Origin: Microbacterium excoecariae
GTDB taxonomy: Bacteria > Actinomycetota > Actinomycetes > Actinomycetales > Microbacteriaceae
Direction: 5' to 3'
Length of the DNA: 64,000 nucleotides
NCBI RefSeq assembly: GCF_011326725.1
Contig: NZ_JAANCO010000001.1
Coordinates: forward strand, 1,488,001-1,552,000
The stretch's first letter is position 1. The number at the start of each line of letters is the position of its first letter. The notes beneath the pieces are model-generated. The model did no database searches. It had not been told where the DNA came from and saw nothing but the letters and a program-made list of their open reading frames with translations. The position numbers and the translations under genes were made by a program. Shown one piece after another: positions 35,011 through 46,246 of the stretch.

Positions 35011-36519
35011 ATGATCGGCGAGCACATCGACGTCGTCGCGAACGTGCGCGTTGCGGGCGAGGGGCGCGCGCTGCTCGCGCACCCCGACGTCGAGCGCGAC
35101 GGGGTGTTTGACGTGTGGCTCGCCGCGGGCGCGATCGCGGACATCGCCCCGGCGGGCGCGCTCCCGCGTCGGGGGCGGGTCCTCGACGCGGGGGGCGGCT
35201 GGCTCGTGCCGGGCCTCTGGGACCACCACACCCATTTCCTGCAGTGGTCGCTCGCGACGACGCGCCCCTCGGTTCAGCACGCCGCCTCGCCCGAGGAGGC
35301 CGCGCGGTTCGCCGCGGGCATCGCGCCGGGCGCGGACGGGCGGCGCGTGCTCACCCACTGGCGCGACGGCCTCTGGGCGGCGGCGCCGACGCGTGCGGTT
35401 CTCGACGCGGCCACCGGCGACGTCCCGACCTACCTCCTCAGCTCCGACGTGCACGCCGTGTGGCTGAATTCCGCGGCGTTCCGGCGTGAGCGCCTGGAGC
35501 CCACGCACGACGGCCTCGTGCGGGAGGCGGCGGCCTTCGCGCTGATCGACGACCTCGACGACGTCGCGGGCTCCGTGGCCGACGCGGCCCACGACCGGGC
35601 CGCGCGCGCCGCGGCCGCGCGCGGCGTCGTGGGGATCTGGGACCTCGAGTTCGGCGAGAACCACGGCCCGTGGCGCCGCCGCGCCGACGCGGGGTGGGAC
35701 GCCCTACGCGTATTCTCGAACGTGTACCCCGACGACCTGGAGCGGGCCATCGCGGAGGGCCTGGCGACGGGGGATCCGCTCGGGGCGAACCCGCTCGTGC
35801 GGATGGGCATGCTGAAGGTGTTCGGGGACGGGGCGCTCGGTAGCCGCACGGCGGCGACGACGGTCGACTACGACGGCCACGCGGGCCATCGGGGTGCCCT
35901 GGGCACGGATCCCGAGCGCATGGTCGAGCTGGTCGCGCGCGCGGCGACGGCCGGCATCGCCACGACGATTCACGCGATCGGGGACGCGGCAAACGCCGCT
36001 GCGCTCGACGCTTTCGCCCGCGCGGGCCTTTCCGGGCGCATCGAGCACGCCCAGCTCGTGGCGGCGCCCGACGTGCCGCGCTTTTCCCGCCTCGGCGTCG
36101 ACGCGAGCGTCCAGCCGCAGCACCTCGTGGACGATCGCGACCTCACGGACGCGTACTGGTCGTGCCAGCACGCGACGCCCTACCCGCTCGCCACGCTGGC
36201 GGCCCGCGACGCCAATCTCCTCTTCGGGTCCGACGCGCCCGTGTCCCCGCTCGACCCCTGGGCCCAGATGGCCGCGGCGGTGTTCCGGACGGACGACGAG
36301 CGCGCGCCGTGGCGCCCGGAGCAGGCGCTGGACATCCGCACGGCGCTCGCCGCGTCGACGGCGGGCGGATCCGCGGATCCGCAGGTGATCCTCCCCGGAC
36401 ACGCGGCCGATCTCGCCGTCGTGTCGGCGGATCCGCTCCGCTGCCGGGACGCCGCGTCGTTGCGGTCGATGCCCGTGCAGGCGACGCTCCTGGGAGGCCG
36501 GGTCACGCACGCGGCGTGA
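35011..36519 (+). CDS. Metal-dependent amidohydrolase (YtcJ-like)
   Basis: A 502-aa amidohydrolase. The metal site DHHTHFLQW is near residue 71, a later His in IATTIHAIGDAAN near 320, HAQLVAAPDV near 349 and the metal Asp in LFGSDAPVSPLD near 408. The layout fits the YtcJ/AepA group (amidohydrolase 3), whose substrates are mostly unknown. ATG 35011 follows GAGGGGAGAACGACC. It follows the Nei-like gene closely and overlaps the convergent cupin gene by 17 bp. Confidence 0.85.
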   Translation: MIGEHIDVVANVRVAGEGRALLAHPDVERDGVFDVWLAAGAIADIAPAGALPRRGRVLDAGGGWLVPGLWDHHTHFLQWSLATTRPSVQHAASPEEAARFAAGIAPGADGRRVLTHWRDGLWAAAPTRAVLDAATGDVPTYLLSSDVHAVWLNSAAFRRERLEPTHDGLVREAAAFALIDDLDDVAGSVADAAHDRAARAAAARGVVGIWDLEFGENHGPWRRRADAGWDALRVFSNVYPDDLERAIAEGLATGDPLGANPLVRMGMLKVFGDGALGSRTAATTVDYDGHAGHRGALGTDPERMVELVARAATAGIATTIHAIGDAANAAALDAFARAGLSGRIEHAQLVAAPDVPRFSRLGVDASVQPQHLVDDRDLTDAYWSCQHATPYPLATLAARDANLLFGSDAPVSPLDPWAQMAAAVFRTDDERAPWRPEQALDIRTALAASTAGGSADPQVILPGHAADLAVVSADPLRCRDAASLRSMPVQATLLGGRVTHAA

Positions 36520-37255
36520 CGGGACCCTCCGCGACGTCGAACGTTGTGAGGTGCCCGCACATCCCGAGCCGCGTCGCGCCGGCGGACGGGCGTGGCCGGT
36601 GGACGCCGCCGTGCGCGAGGTGCGCCGCGTCGCCCGCGGCGAGGCGCGTCGCGACCTCGACGCTGGCGCGCGCCTGCGCGAGCGGGCCCCGCTCGATCAG
36701 CCCGCGCCACCCCGGCGCCCGGCCCGCGACGAGGCGGGCGGCGCGGTCGAAGAACGCCGTCAGCGGCGCGTCGTCCCCCGCCTCGGCGGCCTCCTTCAGC
36801 TCGAGGAATCCCGCGACGGCGAGATCACGGCGCGCGCGGGCGAGCGCGCGCGGATCCGACCCGGGTCGGTCGATCGCGGCCGCCTCGGCGTACGCGGTCT
36901 CGCTCGCGAGGTGGGCGTCGGGGAACGTCAGGACGGCGTCGCCGGCCTCGGGCAGCCCCGCGTTCGACATGAGTACGACGGCCGTGAGCGCGCCGTGGTT
37001 GACGGCGCGGTGGATCGTGCCGGGCGTGAACCAGACGACGGATCCGGCGGCGAGCGGCGTTTCCCGGAAGCCGGACCGGTCGAGGGTCTGCAGCGCGCCG
37101 CGCCCGCCCGTGACGATGTACGCCTCTGTCGAGACGAGGTGCATGTGGGGGCTTCCGCCGGCCAGGCCGTCTCCCGCGGCGTCGTCGTAGGCCTCGAGCA
37201 GGCTAAGCGAGGTGCCCCCGGGGAAGGAGGACGGATGCGTGTCGTCGTCGGCCAC
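36503..37255 (-). CDS. Cupin-domain protein, 250 aa
   Basis: A 250-aa protein with a cupin at about residues 30-100: HMHLVSTEAYIVTGGRG (metal His and Glu) and SVVWFTPGTIHRAVNHG. The C-terminal half is helical (AELKEAAEAGDDAPL type) without a known domain. Such proteins may be sugar-binding or enzyme-like; the substrate is unknown. GTG 37255 lies six bases after CAGACT (minus strand), a leaderless arrangement. It converges on the amidohydrolase with a 17-bp overlap. Confidence 0.75.
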   Translation of the reverse strand: MADDDTHPSSFPGGTSLSLLEAYDDAAGDGLAGGSPHMHLVSTEAYIVTGGRGALQTLDRSGFRETPLAAGSVVWFTPGTIHRAVNHGALTAVVLMSNAGLPEAGDAVLTFPDAHLASETAYAEAAAIDRPGSDPRALARARRDLAVAGFLELKEAAEAGDDAPLTAFFDRAARLVAGRAPGWRGLIERGPLAQARASVEVATRLAAGDAAHLAHGGVHRPRPSAGATRLGMCGHLTTFDVAEGPVTPRA

Positions 37256-37290
37256 GCGACCAGTCTGGCACCGCCGCCGCCGCAGACGCC

Positions 37291-37322
37291 AGCGCGCCCC
37301 GCCGGAGTCGGCGGGGCGCGCT
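37291..37322 (-). terminator. GC hairpin after dps
   Basis: AGCGCGCCCCGCCG/CGGCGGGGCGCGCT, a perfect 14-bp stem with the loop GAGT, begins 14 bp after the dps stop on the minus strand. There is no T-tract. Confidence 0.65.
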
Positions 37323-37336
37323 GTGGGCCGTGCGTC

Positions 37337-37819
37337 TTACTCGGCGACGTGGGCCACGAGGAACCAGCGGTCCTTCTCGAGGCCGGCCTTGATGCCGATC
37401 GCGACGTCCTGGCTCGTGAGGTCGATCTCGTCGAGGCCGTCGATCGCCGCGTCGAGGTTCGCGATCACGGCGTCGATGTCGCCGACGATGCCGGCGATCA
37501 CGGCGTCCGACTGCGCGAAGCCCGCGGGGGCGCCCGTGGCGGGAACGGTGTCGGCGATCTTCTCGAGTCGCGCGTCGATCGGGAGGCCGAGGGCGACGAT
37601 TCGCTCGGCGGCCTCGTCGGCCCAGCCGCCGACGTGCTCGACGAGCGTGTCGAGGAACTCGTGCACGCCGATGAAGTTCGCGCCGCGCACGTGCCAGTGC
37701 GCCTGCTTGCCGTTGACGGTGAGGGCCTGGAGGCCCAGGACGACGGGGGAGAGGAACTGGCTCGCGGCGGCGGCCACGGTCGGGTCGGCTGCGGTCGTGG
37801 CAATGGTCTTGTTGCTCAT
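37337..37819 (-). CDS. dps: Dps-family DNA-binding ferritin-like protein
   Basis: A 160-aa Dps protein: QALTVNGKQAHWHVRGANFIGVHEFLDTLVEHVGGWADEAAERI holds the ferroxidase His, His, Asp and Glu residues near 42-75, and LEKDRWFLVAH is the C-terminal helix. Dodecamers store iron, consume peroxide and protect DNA. ATG 37819 has GAAGGGG ahead. A possible promoter, TTGCGC-16 bp-TAGCGT, lies about 50-75 bp upstream, with DtxR/IdeR-like boxes beyond it. Confidence 0.93.
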   Translation of the reverse strand: MSNKTIATTAADPTVAAAASQFLSPVVLGLQALTVNGKQAHWHVRGANFIGVHEFLDTLVEHVGGWADEAAERIVALGLPIDARLEKIADTVPATGAPAGFAQSDAVIAGIVGDIDAVIANLDAAIDGLDEIDLTSQDVAIGIKAGLEKDRWFLVAHVAE

Positions 37820-37940
37820 GCGAATCCCCTTCTCATCTGAGTGGCGGGAGGGTGCTCCCGCCGTGATGACAACAACGCTACTCGGATCCGCATTCCGCGC
37901 AAGCAAGGGAAGCCTGGGCTGAAATGATGCGTGACCTGGG

Positions 37941-37959
37941 AAATGTGAGCCTTGCCTAA
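37941..37959. promoter_or_regulatory. Candidate iron box (DtxR/IdeR-like) upstream of dps
   Basis: Read on the minus strand, TTAGGCAAGGCTCACATTT shares 13 of 19 positions with the DtxR/IdeR consensus, including the AGGCT core. It overlaps the LuxR gene stop and lies about 120 bp upstream of the dps start, a position from which IdeR-type factors can activate storage genes. A weaker match (11 of 19) lies around 37900-37920. Confidence 0.35.
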
Positions 37960-40799
37960 GTGTGGTCGCTCGGGTGTGCCTCGAGCGTGGGCAGGCGCCG
38001 GGCGGCGTCCGTGCGATTCGTGGCCCCGAGCTTCCGGAGGACGGCGGACACGTGCACGCTCACGGTCTTCTGGCTGATGAACAGGCGCGCCGCGATATCG
38101 CGATTGCCCAGGCCCTCGGCGACGAGCTCGAGCACCTGCCGCTCCCGCGCGGTCAGCTCCCCGTGGGCGGCACGAGGGCCGAACCCGGCCTCGCGCGTGA
38201 GCTCGCGCGCCTGTCGCGCCACGAGCCGCACGCCGCGTGCATCGGCGAGCGCGATCGCATGTGCGAGCTCCGCGCGAGCCCCCTCGCGGTCCTCGCGGGC
38301 GAGGAGCGCGGCGCCGAGACGCACCCGGGCGTGGGGTGCCACGGCCGCGGTCAGGTGCGGGTCGTCGGCCACCTCGATCGCGGCGCGCCACCCCTCGGCG
38401 GTGCCGGCGAGTTCGGCCTCGATGACCGTGCGCCACGCGGGCGCGGACGGCCACCACGCCACCGCATCGAGACGCCGGCGAAGCCGCCGCGATTCTGAGG
38501 CGGGGTCGATCTCGCGGGACGTCGCCGCGGCCTGGACGATCGCGCGCGCCACCGTCCAGGCGAGCGGAAACACGTGCGAGGCGTCAAACGATTCGTCGTC
38601 ACGGGCGAAGAACGGTGCGACGGCCCGCCACGCATCGTCGCCGCGTCCCCGCGCGAGGTTCAGGTCGGCGCGCACGCGCGCGACCTCGAGCCGGGACTGC
38701 TGGTCGATCGCCTCGAGCGCGCGAAACGTGCGCGCTTCCGCGATGAGAGTGTCTTCCGCGGCGTCCAGCTCGTCGCGCCAGGTCTCCATCGACGCCCGGG
38801 CGCGGGCGAGATAGGAGCGATGCATGGCGGAGGGATCCAGGGTGAGGGCGCGCTCGATCTCGCGCGTGGCCTCCTCCCAGCGCCCGAGGGCGATCAGCGG
38901 ATCCGCGGCGTTGCTCGCCAGAATGCCGCCGAACGATCGTGCCATGCCGCGCTCGCGTGCGACCGCCATCCCGCGACGCGCGAGTTCGAGCGCCTCGTCG
39001 TGATCGCCCGTGCGTTCGGCAAGATCCGAGGCGTTGACCGCGTAGCGGATCGTCGCGCGGGAGTCGTCACCCGCGAGGGCGTGCGCGCGAGCCATGCCCG
39101 CAAAGGCCTCGTCGATCCGCCCGAGCGCACCCGCGGATCGGGCCGCGATGTTGACGGCGATGGATTCGCGCAACGGATCAGCGAGGTCGTGCGCCGTGTC
39201 GGCCGCGGCGCGGGCTGTGCGCTCGGCCTCCGCGAGATCGCCGTAGAGCATGAGGCGGCCCGCGAGCGACGTCATCGCCTGGACCCGCAGGGAGAGCGCG
39301 GGCGGGTCATCGGGAAGCGCGTCGAGCACGGCGATGCAGGCGCGATAGCACGCCATGGACTCGGGTCGCGCCAGCATGGTCAGGCTCCCCCCGCGCGCGG
39401 AGAGGGCGCGCGCTTCGTCGAGCGTGCCTGGGGCGATGCGTGCCGACGCCTCGTCGATCAGGCGCAGGGATCGGCTTTCCTCGCCCGCGTCGCGCAGGTG
39501 CTCCGCGGTCTCGCAGGCGAGCTCCGCGTGTCCGACGCCAGCGACTCCGTCGGGATCCTCGACGCGATCCCAGAGGCTCAGGGCGCGCTCGCCGTAGTCC
39601 GCTGCCGAAGCGATGGCGCGCTGTTCCCGCGCCGCGCGCATCGCGCGCAGCCACGCGGCGAAGGCACGGCCGAGGTCGCGTGCGCCCTCGCGGTGCGCCG
39701 CGAGCGTGGCGTCGTCGCCGGGCGTCCGGGCGAGCTCATCGGCGAACCGCGCGTGCAGGCGCTGCAGCTCGCCGGGCATGACGTCGCCGAGAACGGCCTC
39801 GCGCACGAGGGCGTGCCGAAAGACCCACTCGCCGCCCTCGAGGGTCACGAAGCGCTCCCGCATCATCTCGCGCAGCGCGCCGTCGAGGTCGTCGCCGCGC
39901 AGGTCGTCGCCGTCGAGGACGGCCGTGAGGAGCGCGTGCTCGACTCTGGCACCACCGACCGCGAGCGCGCGAGCGGCGCGCTGAGCGGTCTCGGAAAGTC
40001 GTTCGTAGCGCACGAGGAGAAGGTCACGCAGGTCGTCGGGAAGGTCGTCCTCGGGTAATCCCGCGAGCTCCTCGACGTAGAAGGGCACGCCGTCGCTCCG
40101 GGCCGCCAGTCGGGCGACCTCCGTGGCGCCCGGCGCGCGACCCGTGATCGAGGCGACCATGCGACGCACTCCACTCGCCGTGAGTCGCGTGAGCGCCACC
40201 CGCGTGACACCGCGGTCGCGCGCGAGCTCGCGCAGGAACGACCGGGTCGGGTCCATCCGGCCGACGTCCTCCGGGCGCGCGGTCATGACGAGCGCGATCG
40301 GACCGGCCGGGGGAACGCGCACGAAGGCGCGCAGAGCGCCGAGCGTGGCCGGGTCCGCCCAGTGCACGTCTTCGATGACCAGGACCAGCGGATCCGTTCC
40401 CGCCGCGTCTTCCATCAGAAGCGCCAGCGCCTCGTGGAGCGCGCCGGCGGACGTGTCGGACGCCGGTCCGGCGCCCAGGGACGGAAACAGGGCGCGCAGC
40501 GCATGGATCCCGCCCCCGACTGCGGCCTCTACCCCCGCGGGGCCGCGCTCCGCGATGGAGGGGCGTAAGGCGCCGATGAGGGGTGCGTACGGCTCGCCGC
40601 CCTCCACGCAGCGTCCCTCCAGGATGCGGCGCCCGTCGAGCCGCGACAGCGCTTCCGCGACGAGCCGGGTCTTCCCGATACCGGCCTCGCCCTCGACGAG
40701 GAGGGTCCGAAAGGCGCCCTCCGCGGCGGTGTCGAGGGCGCGAGAGACGGCTCGCAAGGGTTCGTCGCGACCGACGAGAAGAGAACGCGAAAAGCTCAC
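37956..40799 (-). CDS. Large ATP-binding LuxR-family regulator (LAL type)
   Basis: A 947-aa regulator. An AAA/NACHT-like ATPase occupies about residues 5-330 (Walker [18 protein letters not shown] near 36, Walker [14 protein letters not shown] near 140). A long helical repeat region with TPR-like character runs to about 870, and a LuxR helix-turn-helix ([26 protein letters not shown]) ends the protein. The family includes MalT and many actinobacterial pathway regulators; the ligand is unknown. GTG 40799 overlaps the stop of a 58-aa gene, so both come from one transcript. Confidence 0.88.
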   Translation of the reverse strand: MSFSRSLLVGRDEPLRAVSRALDTAAEGAFRTLLVEGEAGIGKTRLVAEALSRLDGRRILEGRCVEGGEPYAPLIGALRPSIAERGPAGVEAAVGGGIHALRALFPSLGAGPASDTSAGALHEALALLMEDAAGTDPLVLVIEDVHWADPATLGALRAFVRVPPAGPIALVMTARPEDVGRMDPTRSFLRELARDRGVTRVALTRLTASGVRRMVASITGRAPGATEVARLAARSDGVPFYVEELAGLPEDDLPDDLRDLLLVRYERLSETAQRAARALAVGGARVEHALLTAVLDGDDLRGDDLDGALREMMRERFVTLEGGEWVFRHALVREAVLGDVMPGELQRLHARFADELARTPGDDATLAAHREGARDLGRAFAAWLRAMRAAREQRAIASAADYGERALSLWDRVEDPDGVAGVGHAELACETAEHLRDAGEESRSLRLIDEASARIAPGTLDEARALSARGGSLTMLARPESMACYRACIAVLDALPDDPPALSLRVQAMTSLAGRLMLYGDLAEAERTARAAADTAHDLADPLRESIAVNIAARSAGALGRIDEAFAGMARAHALAGDDSRATIRYAVNASDLAERTGDHDEALELARRGMAVARERGMARSFGGILASNAADPLIALGRWEEATREIERALTLDPSAMHRSYLARARASMETWRDELDAAEDTLIAEARTFRALEAIDQQSRLEVARVRADLNLARGRGDDAWRAVAPFFARDDESFDASHVFPLAWTVARAIVQAAATSREIDPASESRRLRRRLDAVAWWPSAPAWRTVIEAELAGTAEGWRAAIEVADDPHLTAAVAPHARVRLGAALLAREDREGARAELAHAIALADARGVRLVARQARELTREAGFGPRAAHGELTARERQVLELVAEGLGNRDIAARLFISQKTVSVHVSAVLRKLGATNRTDAARRLPTLEAHPSDHT

Positions 40800-40972
40800 G
40801 ACACGATTGTCTCAGCGCGGCGCCGCGGTAATGAGGAGCGGCCGAAGCGCCAGCGGGTGCGCGATCGCGGCTGTGGATGGCCCGCGCGACGATGCTCGTG
40901 CGCGAGGCGGCGCTCGGCGGCGTGTACGTCCTCGCGATAGCGCGTGAGGGCGGAAAGCGGGTCGGTGTGCAT
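40796..40972 (-). CDS. Small basic protein, 58 aa, coupled to the LuxR regulator
   Basis: A 58-codon ORF with one of the best ribosome sites in the window (CAGGAGGCCCC before ATG 40972). It ends in a TGA that overlaps the GTG of the LuxR-family regulator. The N-terminal half ([20 protein letters not shown]) looks helical; the C-terminal half is Arg-rich ([17 protein letters not shown]). It may be a small nucleic-acid or membrane-binding protein, or a leader ORF that controls regulator translation. Family unknown. Confidence 0.6.
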   Translation of the reverse strand: MHTDPLSALTRYREDVHAAERRLAHEHRRAGHPQPRSRTRWRFGRSSLPRRRAETIVS

Positions 40973-41085
40973 GGGGCCTCCTGGGTGTCGAGACCTCAGG
41001 CTTCCCGGTGAGGCGGGTTACCCGGATCGGGAGAAGTCCCTATTTCCGCGGCATCCCGGCGCCTGAGACGCGACGTCCCGGTGGC

Positions 41086-41091
41086 TAAGCT
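41086..41091 (+). promoter_or_regulatory. -10 box TAAGCT
   Basis: TAAGCT lies seven bases before the ATG at 41099, supporting that start over an in-frame upstream ATG at 41081. Confidence 0.45.
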
Positions 41092-41098
41092 TCGGCGC

Positions 41099-41629
41099 AT
41101 GACGATCTCTTCGAGCGCGACCATTCGCGCGCTGGGCGGCGCGCGCCCCGAGATTGCGGACACGGCGTTCGTCGCCGAGGGGGCGCGCCTCGTCGGCGAC
41201 GTCGCGATCGCGGACCGCGCGAGCGTGTGGATGAATGCGGTGCTCCGCGGCGACGTGGCAACGATCCGCATCGGTGCGCGCAGCAACGTGCAGGACAACG
41301 TGACGATTCATACCGACGCCGCGCATCCCGCGGTCGTGGGGAGCGGCGTCTCGATCGGCCACGGCGCGGTCGTGCACGGGTGCACGATCGGGGACGGCAC
41401 GCTCGTCGGCATGGGCGCCGTGGTTCTGTCCGGCGCCGTCGTAGGCGAGGAGTGCCTCGTCGCGGCCGGCGCGGTCGTGCTCGAGGGCGCCGAGATCCCC
41501 GCTCGCTCGCTCGTGGCGGGCGTCCCGGCGCGCGTGCGCCGTCCGCTGACCGCGGAGGAGATCGCGGGGCTCCGCGCGAATGCGGAGCGGTACCTCGCGC
41601 ACGCCGAGCGGCACGCCGACAGCCTCTGA
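41099..41629 (+). CDS. Gamma-carbonic anhydrase-like left-handed beta-helix protein
   Basis: A 176-aa hexapeptide-repeat protein. The gamma-CA pattern is clear: WMNAVLRGDVATIRIGARSNVQDNVTIHTD, then SIGHGAVVHGCTIGDGTLVGMGAVVLSGA; the three zinc His are in IHTD, IGHG and VVHG. The C-terminal helix (LTAEEIAGLRANAERY) is typical. It may have carbonic anhydrase activity or act on another substrate (PaaY/CaiE-like). ATG 41099 is seven bases after TAAGCT. Confidence 0.85.
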   Translation: MTISSSATIRALGGARPEIADTAFVAEGARLVGDVAIADRASVWMNAVLRGDVATIRIGARSNVQDNVTIHTDAAHPAVVGSGVSIGHGAVVHGCTIGDGTLVGMGAVVLSGAVVGEECLVAAGAVVLEGAEIPARSLVAGVPARVRRPLTAEEIAGLRANAERYLAHAERHADSL

Positions 41630-41707
41630 CGCGCCCGGGTGTCGGCCCGGGGCGGGAGCACCCCGCGGGATCCGCTAGAGTGGATCGGGTCGCCTGCGGG
41701 CGATCGC

Positions 41708-41781
41708 GGGGATGTAGCTCAATGGTAGAGCCCCAGTCTTCCAAACTGGTCACGCGGGTTCGATTCCCGTCATCCCCTCCA
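41708..41781 (+). tRNA. tRNA-Gly (TCC)
   Basis: Acceptor GGGGATG/CATCCCC, D-arm GCTC/GAGC, anticodon stem CCAGT/ACTGG with loop CTTCCAA (anticodon TCC), T-arm GCGGG/CCCGT, discriminator T and an encoded CCA (41779-41781). TAGAGT at 41676-41681 is the probable -10 box. Confidence 0.95.
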
Positions 41782-41909
41782 CGTTTCTTCGCGCGCGGTT
41801 TCTCCGGATGGCCGGCGCGCCCGCGCGCCCCGCGAGCTGTGAGGATCCGCGCCTCGCGTCGGCTAGACTCGACGAGGCCGTTTCGTGTTCCCGAATGTCG
41901 CGGAATTCG

Positions 41910-41983
41910 CGGGGCGTAGCTCAGCTTGGTAGAGCGCCCGCTTTGGGAGCGGGAAGTCGCAGGTTCAAATCCTGTCGCCCCGA
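41910..41983 (+). tRNA. tRNA-Pro (TGG)
   Basis: Acceptor CGGGGCG/CGCCCCG, D-arm GCTC/GAGC, anticodon stem CCCGC/GCGGG with loop TTTGGGA (anticodon TGG), T-arm GCAGG/CCTGT, discriminator A, CCA not encoded. TAGACT at 41864-41869 is the probable -10. It precedes the trigger-factor gene, a common actinobacterial order. Confidence 0.95.
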
Positions 41984-42060
41984 CGTCCGGCCCACCCCAG
42001 ACCTAGCCCGCACACGCAGACCAGCCGCGCGGGTGTCGCAACAAGGAGAAGCGAATCAGC

Positions 42061-43389
42061 ATGGTGAACACCACCGTCGAGAAGCTCGGGCCCACGCGGG
42101 TCAAGCTCCACATCACGGTCACCCCGGAGGAGCTCAAGCCGAGCATCGACCACGCCTACGAGCACATCGCCAAGGACGTCGAGATCCCCGGCTTCCGCAA
42201 GGGCAAGGTGCCCGCGCCGATCATCGACCAGCGCGTCGGCCGCGGCGCCGTCATCGAGCACGCCGTGAACGAGGGCCTCGACGGCTTCTTCCGCGAGGCC
42301 GTCGTCTCGAACGAGCTCCAGATCCTCGGCCGCCCGCAGGCCGACATCACCCAGTGGCCGGCCGAGAAGGACTTCTCGGGCGACCTCGAGGTCGACATCG
42401 AGGTCGACGTGGCGCCCGAGTTCGAGGTGCCCGACCTGGAGAACCTCTCGGTCACGGTGGACGCGATCGATGTCGACGACGCCGCGATCGACGCCGAGCT
42501 CGAGGAGCTCCGCGCGCGCTTCGGCACGCTCGTCCCCGTGGACCGCCCGGCCGCGAAGGGCGACTTCGTCGAGCTGGACCTCGTCGCGACGATCGGCGAC
42601 GACGAGATCGACCGCGCCGAGGGCGTGTCCTATGAGCTCGGCTCGGGCGAGCTGCTCGAGGGCACCGACGACGCGATCGACTCGCTGACCGCGGGCGAGG
42701 ACACGACGTTCCGCTCGAAGCTCGTCGGCGGCGAGCGCGCCGGCGAGGAGGCCGAGGTCCACGTCACGGTCAAGGCCGTCAAGGAGCGCGAGCTCCCCGA
42801 GGCCGACGACGACTTCGCCCAGATGGCGAGCGAGTTCGACACGCTCGCGGAGCTGCGCGAGTCGCTGGCCGACCAGGCGAAGCAGAAGAGCACGTTCTCG
42901 CAGGGGCAGGCGGCGCGCGACGCGCTCGTCGAGCAGCTGCTGGGCGCGGTCGAGCTGCCCGTCCCGGCGAGCGTCATCGAGGACGAGGTGCACCGTCACC
43001 TCGAGCAGGAGAACCGCCTCGAGGACGACGAGCACCGCGCCGAGGTAACGGAGGCGAGCGAGAAGCAGTTCCGCACGCAGCTCCTGTTCGACCGCATCGC
43101 GCAGGACCTCGACGTGCAGGTCTCCCAGGAGGAGTTCACGCAGTACCTCATCCAGGCCTCGGGCCAGTACGGGATGAGCCCGCAGGACTTCATCCAGGCG
43201 CTCCAGCAGGGCGGCCAGCTCCAGTCGATCATGGGCGACGTCGCGCGCAACAAGGCGATCGCGCTCGTGCTCGGCAAGGCGAGTGTCGTCGACTCGAACG
43301 GCGACGCCGTGGACCTTGAGGGCTTCGTCGCGACGGCCGACGAGGACGACGCCGAGGCCGACGAGACCGAGGCCGACGAGGCCAAGTAA
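42061..43389 (+). CDS. tig: Trigger factor
   Basis: A 442-aa ribosome-associated chaperone and prolyl isomerase. The ribosome-binding loop GFRKGKVP is near residue 45, the FKBP-type domain covers about 150-240 ([35 protein letters not shown]), and the C-terminal substrate cradle is followed by a very acidic tail. ATG 42061 has AAGGAGAAGC ahead. It is followed by a strong terminator and then the clpP genes. Confidence 0.96.
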   Translation: MVNTTVEKLGPTRVKLHITVTPEELKPSIDHAYEHIAKDVEIPGFRKGKVPAPIIDQRVGRGAVIEHAVNEGLDGFFREAVVSNELQILGRPQADITQWPAEKDFSGDLEVDIEVDVAPEFEVPDLENLSVTVDAIDVDDAAIDAELEELRARFGTLVPVDRPAAKGDFVELDLVATIGDDEIDRAEGVSYELGSGELLEGTDDAIDSLTAGEDTTFRSKLVGGERAGEEAEVHVTVKAVKERELPEADDDFAQMASEFDTLAELRESLADQAKQKSTFSQGQAARDALVEQLLGAVELPVPASVIEDEVHRHLEQENRLEDDEHRAEVTEASEKQFRTQLLFDRIAQDLDVQVSQEEFTQYLIQASGQYGMSPQDFIQALQQGGQLQSIMGDVARNKAIALVLGKASVVDSNGDAVDLEGFVATADEDDAEADETEADEAK

Positions 43390-43402
43390 CCCGGCCTCTG
43401 TG

Positions 43403-43450
43403 CGCGCGAAGCGGGGCCCGGCGATCCGTCGCCGGGCCCCGCTTCGCGCG
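43403..43450 (+). terminator. Strong hairpin after tig, 22-bp perfect stem
   Basis: The arms 43403-43424 and 43429-43450 pair over 22 bp around the loop TCCG. It separates tig from clpP1. Confidence 0.8.
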
Positions 43451-43546
43451 TGTCGGCGCGCCTGCCGTATGCCCACGGCGAACACGGGGATCCGCCCGTT
43501 TCCGCGCCGGTAGTGTCAAAGCAACGCACACCTGAATGGAGTGAGA

Positions 43547-44140
43547 ATGCCCGAACCGCTGATGGCACAGAGTGTCTTCGACCAGCTGCTGAAGGACCGC
43601 ATCATCTGGCTGGGGTCGGAGGTGCGCGACGAGAACGCGAACGAGATCTGCGCGAAGATCCTGCTTCTCGCCGCGGAGGATCCCCACAAGGACATCTACC
43701 TCTACATCAACTCGCCCGGCGGCTCGATCACGGCCGGCATGGCGATCTACGACACGATGCAGTTCGTGCCGAACGACATCGTCACGGTCGGGATCGGCAT
43801 GGCCGCCTCGATGGGCCAGCTGCTGCTCACGAGCGGCACGAAGGGCAAGCGGTACATCACGCCCAACGCGCGCGTCCTGCTGCACCAGCCGCACGGCGGC
43901 TTCGGCGGCACAGCGAGCGACATCCAGACGCAGGCCGAGCTCATCGTCTCGATGAAGAACCGCCTCGCCGCGATCACAGCCGGGCAGACGGGCAAGACCG
44001 TCGAGCAGATCAACGCCGACGGCGACCGCGACCACTGGTTCACGGCCGAGGAGGCGCTCGAGTACGGCTTCGTGGACCACATCCGCGAGAGCGCGACCGA
44101 CGTCACGGGCGGCGGCGGCACGGACCGCGACGCGAACTGA
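43547..44140 (+). CDS. clpP1: ClpP protease subunit 1
   Basis: A 197-aa serine protease subunit. The nucleophile Ser is in [14 protein letters not shown] near residue 87, His in [11 protein letters not shown] near 112, and Asp further on in the handle region. The N-terminus [22 protein letters not shown] is ClpP-like. I use ATG 43547, five bases after GGAG; a GTG two codons earlier is open. Actinobacteria assemble mixed ClpP1-ClpP2 rings driven by ClpX or ClpC. clpP2 follows 21 bp later. Confidence 0.94.
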   Translation: MPEPLMAQSVFDQLLKDRIIWLGSEVRDENANEICAKILLLAAEDPHKDIYLYINSPGGSITAGMAIYDTMQFVPNDIVTVGIGMAASMGQLLLTSGTKGKRYITPNARVLLHQPHGGFGGTASDIQTQAELIVSMKNRLAAITAGQTGKTVEQINADGDRDHWFTAEEALEYGFVDHIRESATDVTGGGGTDRDAN

Positions 44141-44161
44141 GCGAGTAAGGACATTTCGACG

Positions 44162-44815
44162 ATGCACACTCCGTACACCCCCGCACCCCAGGGCCTCCAG
44201 ACCCCGTCGAGCCGCTACATCCTCCCGCAGTTCGAGGAGCGCACGGCCTACGGCTTCAAGCGGCAGGATCCCTACAACAAGCTCTTCGAGGACCGCGTCA
44301 TTTTCCTCGGCGTCCAGGTCGACGACGCGTCGGCCGACGACGTCATGGCGCAGCTCCTCGTGCTCGAGAGCCAGGATCCCGACCGCGACATCATCATGTA
44401 CATCAACTCGCCCGGCGGCTCGTTCACGGCCATGACGGCGATCTACGACACGATGCAGTACATCTCCCCGGAGATCCAGACCGTCGTGCTCGGCCAGGCC
44501 GCGTCGGCGGCGTCGGTGCTGCTCGCGGCCGGCGCGCCCGGCAAGCGCCTCGCGCTGCCCAACGCCCGCGTGCTGATGCACCAGCCGGCCGTCGGCCAGG
44601 GCGGCGGCCAGGCCTCCGACATCGAGATCCAGGCGGCCGAGATCATGCGCATGCGCACGTGGCTCGAGGAGACGATGGCGAAGCACACCAATCGCACGGC
44701 GGAGCAGGTGCACAAGGACATCGACCGCGACAAGATCCTCGGCGCGGCCGAGGCCGTCGAGTACGGCCTCGTCGACCAGGTGCTGACGACCCGCAAGCGC
44801 GGACAGTCGGCCTGA
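44162..44815 (+). CDS. clpP2: ClpP protease subunit 2
   Basis: A 217-aa ClpP with a longer N-terminus (TPYTPAPQGLQTPSSRYILPQFEERTAYG) that matches actinobacterial ClpP2, whose propeptide is removed. Ser is in GQAASAASVLLAAG near residue 114 and His in LMHQPAVGQGGG near 139. It pairs with ClpP1 and provides the docking face for ClpX. ATG 44162 follows GAGTAAGG. A 16-bp hairpin ends the pair. Confidence 0.94.
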   Translation: MHTPYTPAPQGLQTPSSRYILPQFEERTAYGFKRQDPYNKLFEDRVIFLGVQVDDASADDVMAQLLVLESQDPDRDIIMYINSPGGSFTAMTAIYDTMQYISPEIQTVVLGQAASAASVLLAAGAPGKRLALPNARVLMHQPAVGQGGGQASDIEIQAAEIMRMRTWLEETMAKHTNRTAEQVHKDIDRDKILGAAEAVEYGLVDQVLTTRKRGQSA

Positions 44816-44827
44816 TCGATGCCCCAT

Positions 44828-44865
44828 GACTCGGCCCCGCAGGTGCTCGCCTGCGGGGCCGAGTC
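44828..44865 (+). terminator. Hairpin after clpP2
   Basis: GACTCGGCCCCGCAGG/CCTGCGGGGCCGAGTC, a perfect 16-bp stem with a six-base loop, begins 13 bp after the clpP2 stop. clpX then has its own promoter region (TAGCCT near 44922). Confidence 0.75.
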
Positions 44866-44964
44866 GTCCCCGCGGCGCGCAGGCGGCGGGCCCTGCGATC
44901 GAATGTCGGCGGCCTGGACTAGCCTGAGAGAACACCGCGACCAGACCTCGTAAGGAGTGATCGC

Positions 44965-46236
<1,272 letters not shown>

Positions 46237-46246
46237 TCGGCGGCCG

